Below, piece after piece: positions 15,170 through 21,940 of a DNA stretch of 27,307 bases (positions within the stretch are counted from its first letter, which is position 1; each line of letters opens with the position of its first letter). The position numbers were made by a program, and so were the translations under genes. The DNA is taken from the NCBI GenBank assembly GCA_002793355.1, contig PFQB01000078.1:1-27307 (forward strand). The letters run 5' to 3'. The notes beneath the pieces are model-generated. The model did not search any database. It was given only the letters and a program-made list of their open reading frames with translations, and was not told the DNA's origin. Source of the stretch: Candidatus Dojkabacteria bacterium CG_4_10_14_0_2_um_filter_Dojkabacteria_WS6_41_15 (GTDB taxonomy: Bacteria > Patescibacteriota > Dojkabacteria > GCA-002793355).

Positions 15170-15859
15170 CTAATCCATCAACTTAATATCAAATGCAACT
15201 GAAGGGCCCATTGTAGGAGCAAGAAACGCTTTTCGAATCACATATTCTTTGCTCTTTCCAAGTAAGGACACAACTGCTGTAACCATTTCTTTCACATTCG
15301 CTTCAATTTTTTCGTTTGTATAGGAAATCTTTCCAACAGCAACGTGAATTCCACCTGCTGCGTCTGCTTTATAAACGAGTTTTCCACGCTTAAATTCCCC
15401 AACAACTTCGGCAAGCTTATCTGGCGCAACAACGGTTCCATTCTTTGGATTTGGCATTAATCCTTTTGGACCTAATGCTTTTCCGTGAACAGCCAATTGT
15501 GCCATCATGTCTGGTGTTGCGAGTAAGATATCAAAATCAATTTTGCCTGCCTTAATTCCTTCCATTAAGTCATCAAACTTGAAAATGTCTGCGCCTGCTT
15601 CTTGTGCGGTTTTCTCTAAATGCGCTGGAGCTGCAACGGCAATTCTGGAAGACTTGCTTTCCATATATGGTAGGCTAACACTTCCTTTTATTGACTTTGG
15701 GTCTTTATCCTTAGGTAAAATCGTCACAATGTGTAGTTCAATTGTTCCGTCAAATTTGCTGTAAGAAAGTTTCTTAACATTTTCCACTGCATTTTTTAAG
15801 GAAACTGCTGAATCTAATATTTTTTCTGTTACTTTTTGGTATTTTTTTCCTCTTTTCAT
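15170..15859 (-). CDS. rplA: 50S ribosomal protein L1
   Basis: Forms the L1 stalk and helps remove the E-site tRNA. The start chosen is ATG 15859 (229 aa), 1 nt after the rplK stop, because MKRGKKYQKV matches the usual beginning; an upstream in-frame ATG at 15883 lies inside rplK. KALGPKGLMPNPKNGTVV is the diagnostic block near residue 120-140, and a C-terminal GPSVAFDIKLMD ends the protein. L1 often represses its own operon by binding mRNA; no such site was confirmed here. Confidence 0.95.
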   Translation of the reverse strand: MKRGKKYQKVTEKILDSAVSLKNAVENVKKLSYSKFDGTIELHIVTILPKDKDPKSIKGSVSLPYMESKSSRIAVAAPAHLEKTAQEAGADIFKFDDLMEGIKAGKIDFDILLATPDMMAQLAVHGKALGPKGLMPNPKNGTVVAPDKLAEVVGEFKRGKLVYKADAAGGIHVAVGKISYTNEKIEANVKEMVTAVVSLLGKSKEYVIRKAFLAPTMGPSVAFDIKLMD

Positions 15860-15860
15860 G

Positions 15861-16289
15861 CTATTTCTCAACAATCTTAACACCCATTTGGCGTGCAGTA
15901 CCTTCGACGGTTTTCATCGCACTTTCGACGTTAGTCGTGTTCAAATCCTGCATCTTGGCTTCTGCAATTTCGCGAACCTGCGCTTTTGTAAGCGTACCAA
16001 CCTGTTCAAGGTTTGGCTTTGCGGACCCTCGTGGAATTTTAAGCGCAGTTTTAATGAGATCGGACACCGGTGGTGTACGAAGTTCCAAGGAAAAAGTTCT
16101 GTCGTCGTATGTCGTTACGATTGCGGGAACCTTAACATTGCCCATTTGGCGAGTTGCGTCGTTAAACTTGTCGCAAAACTCTTTAATATTGACTTGTTTG
16201 GCCGATAAGGCCGGGCCTAGTGGTGGTTGTGGCGTCGCTTTTCCGGCGGCGATAATCACCTTAAACTGGCTTTTTACTTTCTTTCCCAT
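15861..16289 (-). CDS. rplK: 50S ribosomal protein L11
   Basis: A 142-aa protein forming the GTPase-associated centre with 23S rRNA helices 43/44. PQPPLGPALSAKQVNIKEFC and the C-terminal GTARQMGVKI are family landmarks. A strong Shine-Dalgarno stretch, GAGGGAGGAG (16291-16300 on the minus strand), precedes the ATG by 1 nt, making this the clearest ribosome-binding site in the window. It is co-transcribed with nusG and rplA. Confidence 0.97.
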   Translation of the reverse strand: MGKKVKSQFKVIIAAGKATPQPPLGPALSAKQVNIKEFCDKFNDATRQMGNVKVPAIVTTYDDRTFSLELRTPPVSDLIKTALKIPRGSAKPNLEQVGTLTKAQVREIAEAKMQDLNTTNVESAMKTVEGTARQMGVKIVEK

Positions 16290-16305
16290 ACTCCTCCCTC
16301 TTAAA

Positions 16306-16839
16306 CTAAAGCTTGACTATTTGTGTTAAGTCGAGGTCAAACGGAGTCTCACGACCGAACATGGTAATGAGAACTTTGACTTTGCCCTTTGATTCATCAA
16401 CCTCTGAAACCTTGCCAATAAAGTCCTTGAAAGGACCATCAACAATTTTTACGGCATCGTTTATGCGAACAGACATCGCATAAGACTTAGCTTTCTTAGT
16501 TTCCTCAGGTTTTTGATCCATCATTCGAGTAACTTCTTCTTCGGTTAGCGGGTAAACTTCGGTACCGATTCGGACAAATCCACGAACTTCTTCGATATTG
16601 GTTAACATCGATGCGGTTTGCTGATCATATTTCATTTTAATCAGAATATAACCAGGGAGAAGTCGTTTTTTCTTAATTTCCTTTTTTCCATCCTTTATGA
16701 CAATCTTTGACTGCTTTGGAATACTAATCTCGGAGATTAATTCCTTCACATTTTGGGCATCAACCATGGTCTTTATTTTTTCGGCAACAAAATCCTCCTT
16801 TCCGGAGTGAACATTGAGCACGTACCATTTATGTTCCAT
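16306..16839 (-). CDS. nusG: Transcription termination/antitermination factor NusG
   Basis: WYVLNVHSGKEDFVAEKI opens the NGN domain, which binds the RNA polymerase clamp. LPGYILIKM and VRGFVRIG follow. The KOW domain starts at VRINDAVKIVDGPFKDFIGKV near residue 125 and ends with the family-typical MFGRETPFDLDLTQIVKL. Length (177 aa) is normal. AGGGA lies 6 nt before the ATG as a short Shine-Dalgarno, and the gene starts 7 nt after secE. Confidence 0.97.
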   Translation of the reverse strand: MEHKWYVLNVHSGKEDFVAEKIKTMVDAQNVKELISEISIPKQSKIVIKDGKKEIKKKRLLPGYILIKMKYDQQTASMLTNIEEVRGFVRIGTEVYPLTEEEVTRMMDQKPEETKKAKSYAMSVRINDAVKIVDGPFKDFIGKVSEVDESKGKVKVLITMFGRETPFDLDLTQIVKL

Positions 16840-16846
16840 TATGTCC

Positions 16847-17056
16847 CTAATTAAATAATATCAAGTTCCTTAGCTCCTCAAACCCTTTATCGAGAAGCCA
16901 CAAATATCCGCCAATTATAGCAGAAATAATAAGAACAGCAAGCAAATTCTTTGCCAAATCTTTCAGTGTTGGCCACTGGATAGCCTTAAAGGTCGCAAAG
17001 ATATCACCGAGTACGGGAATACGGAATTTTATATTGTTGAGTGCAAATTTTTTCAT
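16847..17056 (-). CDS. secE: Preprotein translocase subunit SecE
   Basis: A 69-aa protein with the SecE amphipathic segment (residues about 20-35, WPTLKDLAKNLLAVL) followed by one membrane helix, IISAIIGGYLWLLDKGFEEL. SecE clamps SecY in the Sec channel. The trnW-secE-nusG-rplK-rplA order is a conserved bacterial arrangement. A heptamer repeat array lies directly upstream. Confidence 0.92.
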   Translation of the reverse strand: MKKFALNNIKFRIPVLGDIFATFKAIQWPTLKDLAKNLLAVLIISAIIGGYLWLLDKGFEELRNLILFN

Positions 17057-17058
17057 AA

Positions 17059-17151
17059 TTAGTTTCTAGTTATTAGCTACTAGCTCTTAGTAATTAGTTT
17101 TCATTATTTCAGGTTAATAGCTAATAGTTAGAAGTTAGTAGTTAGTAGTTA
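17059..17151. repeat. Two blocks of degenerate heptamers (NTARYTN) between secE and tRNA-Trp
   Basis: Block 1 (17059-17100) splits into six 7-mers starting YTAG (for example CTAGTTA, TTAGCTA, CTAGCTC). Block 2 (17117-17151) has five: ATAGCTA, ATAGTTA, GAAGTTA and two GTAGTTA. The register and consensus are the same as in the array at 14845-14907, 2.1 kb away. A 16-nt non-repeat stretch separates the blocks. Confidence 0.8.
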
Positions 17152-17161
17152 TTTGGTTAAA

Positions 17162-17232
17162 CAGGGGTACTTGGACTCGAACCAAGAACAGTGGTTTTGG
17201 AGACCGCCATTTTACCATTAAACTATACCCCC
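17162..17232 (-). tRNA. tRNA-Trp (anticodon CCA)
   Basis: The acceptor GGGGGTA/TACCCCT has one terminal G-U pair and the D stem is GTTT/AAAT. The anticodon arm GCGGT-CTCCAAA-ACCAC has anticodon CCA and one C-A mismatch at 28-42. The variable loop has 4 nt and the T stem is CTTGG/CCAAG. The discriminator G is the bacterial tRNA-Trp identity base. CCA is not encoded. Its place before secE is conserved in bacteria. Confidence 0.93.
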
Positions 17233-17240
17233 ATTTTGAC

Positions 17241-17304
17241 GAACTGGTTATATGGTGAATTGGTGTTCTGAATTCACTGCTTCGTCAATTCGTTAATTCA
17301 CTAT
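17241..17304. repeat. Eight degenerate octamers with inverted halves between tRNA-Trp and rpmG
   Basis: Cut in 8-mers, the first three end in GGT (GAACTGGT, TATATGGT, GAATTGGT), the fourth is transitional, and the last four start TTC (TTCACTGC, TTCGTCAA, TTCGTTAA, TTCACTAT). GTGAATT in the first half is complementary to AATTCAC in the second, so it can fold back. It extends over the rpmG stop codon. The period is 8, unlike the 7 of the other spacers. Confidence 0.65.
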
Positions 17305-17468
17305 TTTATTTTAGTTTCGTTGTGTGCGGTGTGAGCTTTGCAATTTCTGCAAAATTTGCTGAGTGCCAATTTCTCGGACCCTGCGTGCATTCCGCGTACG
17401 GTTGTGTAATTAATGTGAGCACAGGTGCTACATTTCATTCGTACATACTGTGTTTTACCTTTTGCCAT
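17301..17468 (-). CDS. rpmG: 50S ribosomal protein L33 (zinc-binding form)
   Basis: A 55-aa protein, MAKGKTQYVRMKCSTCA at the N-terminus, with two CxxC pairs (CSTC and CRNC) and the conserved end KAHTAHNETKIK. It heads the trnW-secE-nusG-rplK-rplA-rpmB run. No Shine-Dalgarno is visible; TAAAAT lies 13 nt upstream as a weak -10 candidate. It is divergent from the lytic-transglycosylase-like gene. Confidence 0.93.
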   Translation of the reverse strand: MAKGKTQYVRMKCSTCAHINYTTVRGMHAGSEKLALSKFCRNCKAHTAHNETKIK

Positions 17469-17531
17469 CGGTTACGAACTAATTTTAACGCTTCTTTACT
17501 CTTAAGCTCCGTTATTATAGACTAGGAAGGT

Positions 17532-18206
17532 ATGAAACTCAATATCTCACCCCGAACAGGTGTCGTAGTTCTAATATTGTTGTGGGCTGTCTTGGCGTTG
17601 TATTTTTATGCACCACTCACAAAAGTCGTTACTTCCACGCTGTTGCATGCGTCTAAGCCAATGGCCTCGATTGGGCAGCAATATGAATTAGAGCTTATTG
17701 ACAAGAATAAGTTTGACGCTAGAACTTCGGTGTTTTTAACGGGTGGCTACTCTACTGAGTACGGAATAGGTTCAGATATAGCAACTCAAGATGGACGAGC
17801 GGCAGCATTAGGTAAGTATTTACGTGACCAGGGCTCGCCGTTAGCACCCTACTCGTCCTTAATTGTCGGGCAAGCAGATACTTTTAAATTGGACTGGCGT
17901 TTGGTAGCTGCGATTTCTGGAATTGAATCAAGATTTTGCAGGGTAACACCGGTTGATACTAACAATTGTTGGGGGTGGCGTGGTGGGCCAGGTGGTAGTT
18001 GGCAGGTATTTGATGACTATCCAATGGGCATAAAGGTATTGACGTCGCGTTTGGCTTTGGGGTACGGTATAGAATTGACGCCGTACGATATTGAACCTGC
18101 TTATTGCCCACCGTGTGCTGCAAGTGGGCATAGTTGGGCACGGGCGGTTACTCAGTTTATGAATGGCATGACCTCGTATCTTGATAAAAGTCGGATAACA
18201 CAGTAA
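17532..18206 (+). CDS. Membrane-anchored lytic-transglycosylase-like (SLT-fold) protein
   Basis: A 224-aa protein with one N-terminal membrane helix (about residues 10-30), so the rest faces outside. LDWRLVAAISGIESRFC (residues 120-136) holds the likely catalytic Glu132 in the ES context of lysozyme-like transglycosylases. SWQVFDDYPMGIKVLTSRL and the C-terminal HSWARAVTQFMNGM fit the rest of that fold. Cysteines at 136, 146 and in YCPPC may form disulfides. AGGAAGG lies just before the ATG as a good Shine-Dalgarno. Probable role: cutting peptidoglycan during growth, or attacking another cell's wall. Confidence 0.72.
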   Translation: MKLNISPRTGVVVLILLWAVLALYFYAPLTKVVTSTLLHASKPMASIGQQYELELIDKNKFDARTSVFLTGGYSTEYGIGSDIATQDGRAAALGKYLRDQGSPLAPYSSLIVGQADTFKLDWRLVAAISGIESRFCRVTPVDTNNCWGWRGGPGGSWQVFDDYPMGIKVLTSRLALGYGIELTPYDIEPAYCPPCAASGHSWARAVTQFMNGMTSYLDKSRITQ

Positions 18207-18243
18207 AATTGCTAGTTCTTTAGTATAAAAATCCTAAGGATGT

Positions 18244-18315
18244 GCGGGCGTAGTTCAGCGGTAGAATGTCTGTTTTCCAAACAGAAGATCGCGAGTTCGA
18301 ATCTCGTCGCCCGCT
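18244..18315 (+). tRNA. tRNA-Gly (anticodon TCC)
   Basis: The acceptor GCGGGCG/CGCCCGC is fully paired. The D stem is GTTC/GAAT, the anticodon stem TCTGT/ACAGA has loop TTTCCAA (anticodon TCC), and the T stem is GCGAG/CTCGT with loop TTCGAAT. The discriminator is T, the base typical of bacterial tRNA-Gly, and CCA is not encoded. A palindrome starts at its last acceptor base. Confidence 0.96.
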
Positions 18316-18354
18316 TGTTTGCGAATTTGGATTCCTTCCAAATTTGCAAACAAG
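18314..18354. repeat. 41-nt palindrome starting at the tRNA-Gly 3' end
   Basis: Arms of 18 nt (18314-18331, 18337-18354) differ at one position, a G-T pair, around the loop TTCCT. No T-run follows, so it is not a normal terminator. Its placement matches that of the palindrome at the tRNA-Arg 3' end. Confidence 0.75.
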
Positions 18355-18402
18355 GTTGTTAGACGAGATGAGAACTGATACTGGCCGCGAAGCGGAGCAT
18401 GT

Positions 18403-18415
18403 GAATCTCGTCGCC
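18403..18415. repeat. 13-nt copy of the tRNA-Gly 3' end
   Basis: GAATCTCGTCGCC occurs here and at 18299-18311 inside the tRNA-Gly T-arm and acceptor, 104 nt apart in the same orientation. ACGAGAT (18363-18369... region) is its partial inverted copy, and CCGCGAAGCGG between them is a small hairpin. The rest of 18355-18462 shows no gene. Confidence 0.55.
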
Positions 18416-18462
18416 GCCCTATAAAAATAAATGTTTCAATAAATAACATAAATCAAAACTCT

Positions 18463-18882
18463 ATGGCAAGATATATCATTTTGGAAGATGAACCCTCATT
18501 TAAGACCAAGATAACGGCTGCAATGGATGAAGCTGGACACCAACGTTTGGGAGAGTTTTATAATGTGGATGAGGCTGGAGCTTTTTTGTCGGAGTTGGCA
18601 CAGCAAGATGAAATGCATACTGCGAAAGATGTAATTCTTCTATGTGATGCAACAGTCTTCGATAGAAATGTTGTTGTCGGTGGAAAAAGCGTTAAGGATG
18701 CTGGTGTAGCTGTTGCTACGCATGCCCGTGGGGTAATCCCAGGAATTTATGTGATTGGCATCGGGAGTAATGACGAAAGCTGGTCGGATTTTCATGCCGG
18801 TAAAAGCAAGTTGTATATACTTGAATCCGTTAAACGTCATGTAGCTAGTCTCTCTGCAGGGGGAGTTGAAATGGAGCGATAG
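18463..18882 (+). CDS. Response-regulator receiver-like protein (139 aa)
   Basis: The N-terminus YIILEDEPSFKTKI has the acidic pocket (EDE, residues 8-10) of receiver domains after the first strand. VILLCDATVF places an Asp (D62) where the phosphoacceptor is expected, and GIYVIGIGSND (about residues 103-113) corresponds to the fourth strand with a Ser/Thr position. The conserved Lys is not clear, so it may be a pseudo-receiver. It has no output domain and no kinase gene lies nearby. There is no Shine-Dalgarno before the ATG. Confidence 0.6.
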   Translation: MARYIILEDEPSFKTKITAAMDEAGHQRLGEFYNVDEAGAFLSELAQQDEMHTAKDVILLCDATVFDRNVVVGGKSVKDAGVAVATHARGVIPGIYVIGIGSNDESWSDFHAGKSKLYILESVKRHVASLSAGGVEMER

Positions 18883-18947
18883 TAATCGCAACTGTTCTGA
18901 AATCCAGTACATTATACCTGCCGCATAAGTTAGTGTACCATAGCCAT

Positions 18948-19609
18948 ATGAAAACCAGCTACGCGGAAATGTTTCCTGACGAGTTTAAAGCCGCGCTAAA
19001 TAATTCACCAATTGCATACCTTCCTCTCGGCAGTATGGAGTATCACGGATACCAGAATGTTCTTGGATTAGACTCTCTAAAGGCATTCAAAATCTGTACT
19101 CTCGCTACAGAAAGGTTGGTGGAATTGTTTTTCCCCCGCTTTACCTTGGTGTAGACGCCTGGCCAGACATAGATATGCAGAAATTCCCGAAGAAACAGTA
19201 TGATTGTTACCACATTGGCGCCGATGTCTATCAGACGCTACTAGAAAACTATTTTTATAGAATGATTCGCATAGGATTTAAGAAAATTTTTGTATTAGCA
19301 GGTCACTATCCTAATGCAGAAATTGCAATTCTTGCATCGATGAAGTACAAGGATTCAGGTATCAAGTTCGTTATCGTCAAAGAACCGAATCTGGTTAACG
19401 GTGAAATAGGTGACCATGCTGGAAAGTGGGAAACATCTCTGATGATGTACCTGTATCCCGATCTAGTCGATTTGAAACGGATGGATAATAAGGAAGACAG
19501 ATTAATGGCAGTAGAAGGCAAAGATCCGATATCTGCAAGTAAAGAATATGGTAAGCAAATGCTGAAAGTTATCCTTGCGAAGATCGAGGCGTTATTGGCA
19601 AAAGAATAA
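18948..19609 (+). pseudogene. Creatininase-family amidohydrolase broken by a frameshift
   Basis: Two adjacent reading frames together give a complete creatininase-fold protein. Frame one (ATG 18948) encodes PLGSMEYHGYQNVLGLDSLKA, the first metal-binding block (E, H, D), and ends in a stop at 19152-19154. In the -1 frame from about 19120, GGIVFPPLYLGVDAWPDIDM continues into DCYHIGADVY, AGHYPNAEIAI and DHAGKWETSLMMYLYP, the later family motifs (the last with a conserved Glu). The shift lies near 19113-19121 (AAAGGTTGG), which is not a classic slippery site, so a 1-nt deletion or sequencing error is likelier than programmed frameshifting. The usual NGH is AGH here. Family members hydrolyse cyclic amides or formamides, or modify cofactors; the substrate is unknown. 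Confidence 0.75.
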
Positions 19610-19642
19610 TTTCTTGATAACGATTTTGGTGTAAAATATCCT

Positions 19643-20293
19643 ATGCAACTCGTAATCTTCCATGGTTCCTTTACCGATGTGCACACACATTGGTTTCCAG
19701 GCTTTTCACAAGAGATGACGCAATTTGGTTACAGTGTTCTTTTACCTCAATTTCCAGTAAATTCATTTGATGAGGTAAAGCCCCCAAGTGATGCCAGCTT
19801 TACGCCCAAGCAATCCCTTTCTGCGTGGATGTATACCTTTGAACAAGATGTGTTGCCAAAGCTAGAGAAAGACACCTTATGGATCGGTCACAGTTTAGGC
19901 AATTTATTTATGTTGCATGTCTTGGACAAACACCCAGAAATAACATTGGTTGGCGCAATATTTGTTGTTCCTTTTTATAAAGAGGTAAACAAAGGATCGC
20001 CTCATCCCTACCAGTTTGATGTAGTGAACAACACTTTTTACCGAGACTCGTTCGATTTTCCGAAACTTATACCACAGCTTAACTTTTCCTATACTCTGTA
20101 CTCGCTAAATGACCCCTATGTTCCCAATACTGATTCACTTAATTTTGCATATCAACTGGATAGTACTGTAATTCCGATCAAAAATGGCAAGCACCTGGGA
20201 AGTCATTTGGAAAAGTTTCCGTTGGTAGAAGAACTGGCGAAGTCAATGATAGATTATAGCCAAGAAGCTAATTTAGTGGTAAATGTAGAATGA
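19643..20293 (+). CDS. RBBP9/YdeN-type alpha/beta serine hydrolase
   Basis: A 216-aa cytosolic hydrolase. LVIFHGSF opens the fold, GHSLG holds the nucleophile Ser84, an Asp sits in SLNDPYV (D167), and the His is in NGKHLGSH (H194 or H198), so the triad is complete. Length and motifs fit the RBBP9/YdeN family of small esterase-like enzymes with poorly known substrates. It overlaps the next gene, its paralogue, by 4 nt. TAAAAT lies 5 nt before the ATG. Confidence 0.85.
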   Translation: MQLVIFHGSFTDVHTHWFPGFSQEMTQFGYSVLLPQFPVNSFDEVKPPSDASFTPKQSLSAWMYTFEQDVLPKLEKDTLWIGHSLGNLFMLHVLDKHPEITLVGAIFVVPFYKEVNKGSPHPYQFDVVNNTFYRDSFDFPKLIPQLNFSYTLYSLNDPYVPNTDSLNFAYQLDSTVIPIKNGKHLGSHLEKFPLVEELAKSMIDYSQEANLVVNVE

Positions 20294-21501
20294 AATTTGT
20301 CATATTTCACGGAGCCTTTGGCAGTTCTGATGGTAATTGGTTCCCAGAATTAAAAGTTCGTTTGGAAGAATTAGGGCAAGAGGTGCTTGTTCCGCAGTTT
20401 CCTGTAGATAAGTGGAATGATATTACTACAATGAACGAAACGAAGTACATATCGAAGCAGAGCTTAAGCGCATGGCATGAAGTGTTTAAAGCACAAGTTC
20501 TACCCTTTATTGGGAAGAATGAGAAGGTGATTTTTGTTGGTCATTCACTTGGAGCAGTGTATATTCTGCATGCGGTGGAGGAATTTAAATTGCAGTTAGA
20601 TTCGGCGATTTTTGTTAGTGCCTTTCTTGATAAGTTAGGAAAAGACTGGCAAATTGATAAAGTCAATGAGTCGTTTTACAAAACTGATTTTGATTTCGAA
20701 GATTTAAAGAAGCGGATACCTACCTCGTATGTACTCTACTCAGATAATGATCCGTATGTTGATAAGCAGCATGCGCAACTGTTTTCTCGAGCACTTGAGA
20801 GTTCAATCATCTTTGTAAAAAGAGCCGGGCATATGAACATGGAGGTTAACGTAAACGAACTGCCTCTAGTATTCGAACTTTGTAGCACAAGGCTTGACTT
20901 ATCACTATACCAGCGATATTTAAAGCACAGAACTCGTTATGATGCGGTAAAGAAGACAAGTTCAGGAGAAATTAAGTCAATAAAGTTTCCTTTTGAAGAG
21001 GTTGTCGATGAAGGAATTTTTCATTTTCGCAATATTAAGAAAAGAGGGTTTGCAACATTTCTAACGAGTTATGATATCTGGGACAAAGAAGAGAAGTACT
21101 TTGAAGACGCGCGATTAGCAGCGAAACGTATAGATGATTTCAAAAGAGTTTTTGTTGTTGAATCGTCCAACGATTTTAAACGGGAGAAGTTGAGAAACCT
21201 TATTGCTAAAGACATCGAAGCTGGAATTAAAGTTTACCTTTGCCCGATAGAATCGATTCGATTTGACGTCCCTTATCTAGATTTTGGAATCTGGGATGAT
21301 GAGTATGTTTGCATTGTAACTTACGGTAAAGATCATAATTTCGAGGGCGAAGTTGAACTAAACAGCCAGTCAGAAATATTAGAGAAGTCAAAAGGTTGGG
21401 AGCAGCTAATATTGTCAAAATCAACTGCTATTACTTCTGCATCTGAAGATATTGATAAATTTATCGCAAGCAACTATGGAAAATCTGAAGGAATTGATTA
21501 A
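20290..21501 (+). CDS. RBBP9-type serine hydrolase fused to an unidentified C-terminal domain
   Basis: A 403-aa two-part protein. Residues 1 to about 200 are a paralogue of the preceding hydrolase (shared PQFPV, KQSLSAW, GHSLG, DNDPYV), with triad Ser86, Asp154 and His181. Residues about 205-403 form a second domain I cannot name for certain: RVFVVESSNDFKREKLRNLI, AGIKVYLCPIES and DFGIWDDEYVCIV alternate strand and helix. This recalls PLD-like or DUF6879-like ligand or regulatory modules, a weak resemblance. No membrane segment is seen. It overlaps the flavin-fold gene by 26 nt. Confidence 0.8.
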   Translation: MKFVIFHGAFGSSDGNWFPELKVRLEELGQEVLVPQFPVDKWNDITTMNETKYISKQSLSAWHEVFKAQVLPFIGKNEKVIFVGHSLGAVYILHAVEEFKLQLDSAIFVSAFLDKLGKDWQIDKVNESFYKTDFDFEDLKKRIPTSYVLYSDNDPYVDKQHAQLFSRALESSIIFVKRAGHMNMEVNVNELPLVFELCSTRLDLSLYQRYLKHRTRYDAVKKTSSGEIKSIKFPFEEVVDEGIFHFRNIKKRGFATFLTSYDIWDKEEKYFEDARLAAKRIDDFKRVFVVESSNDFKREKLRNLIAKDIEAGIKVYLCPIESIRFDVPYLDFGIWDDEYVCIVTYGKDHNFEGEVELNSQSEILEKSKGWEQLILSKSTAITSASEDIDKFIASNYGKSEGID

Positions 21502-21940
21502 GAATTACCTTTCCACCCAGCGCCTTATGTCTGTTGCAACCTATGGCGAAACACCTTGGATTGCAAATCTCTACTTTGTTCACGATACTGACCTAAACCT
21601 CTATTTTCTCAGTAAAAAGACACGCGAGCATTGTGTTGCGATAGACACGAATCCCCTGGTTGCTGTCGCTATTGCCGATTCACATCAACCCTTAAAACCA
21701 CCGCAATTGGGAATTCAGCTAAATGGAACTGCGCAAGCCGTAACGTTACTTGACCAGGTCAAATGGATGTTTTCAATGTGGAACAAGCTTATTGCCCCTG
21801 ATATAGCCGAGCAATTGAAGAATCCAAAACAGTTTCTAGAAACGGGAGCTGCACAAATATATCGTATTACACCAAAGCGAATTAAGTTCTTCAACACGGG
21901 GTTGTGGCCAAAAGAACAGTGCCAAATACTCAACTTGTAA
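21476..21940 (+). CDS. Pyridoxamine 5'-phosphate oxidase-like FMN-binding split-barrel protein
   Basis: A 154-aa protein. LMSVATYGETPWIANLYFV is the first barrel strand pair with the family's (T/S)xxxxxPW(I/V) pattern, and LYFLSKKTREHC, VAVAIAD and IQLNGTAQAV follow in split-barrel order. Relatives bind FMN, F420 or heme and reduce small molecules. ATG 21476 is used because homologues start near there; an in-frame TTG at 21452 lies deep inside the previous gene. It ends exactly where the opposing pilin-like gene ends. Confidence 0.8.
   Translation: MENLKELIKNYLSTQRLMSVATYGETPWIANLYFVHDTDLNLYFLSKKTREHCVAIDTNPLVAVAIADSHQPLKPPQLGIQLNGTAQAVTLLDQVKWMFSMWNKLIAPDIAEQLKNPKQFLETGAAQIYRITPKRIKFFNTGLWPKEQCQILNL

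Noticed and set aside
14845..17151. CRISPR array
   Set aside because: Units are 7 nt, degenerate and contiguous, with no spacers or cas genes.
17322..17525. Plus-strand open frame opposite rpmG
   Set aside because: The minus-strand L33 has clear CxxC pairs and the family C-terminus, so this frame is a shadow.
18314..18354. Rho-independent terminator for tRNA-Gly
   Set aside because: The stem is long and AT-rich but is not followed by a T-run; I list it as a palindrome instead.
18255..18449. Minus-strand open frame opposite tRNA-Gly
   Set aside because: It is the antisense of the tRNA and its downstream repeats, and its GDEIRTRDLL-type peptide is a familiar spurious translation of a tRNA antisense.
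19113..19121. Programmed -1 frameshift in the creatininase gene
   Set aside because: The site has no X-XXY-YYZ slippery heptamer and no evident downstream pseudoknot, so an indel is simpler.
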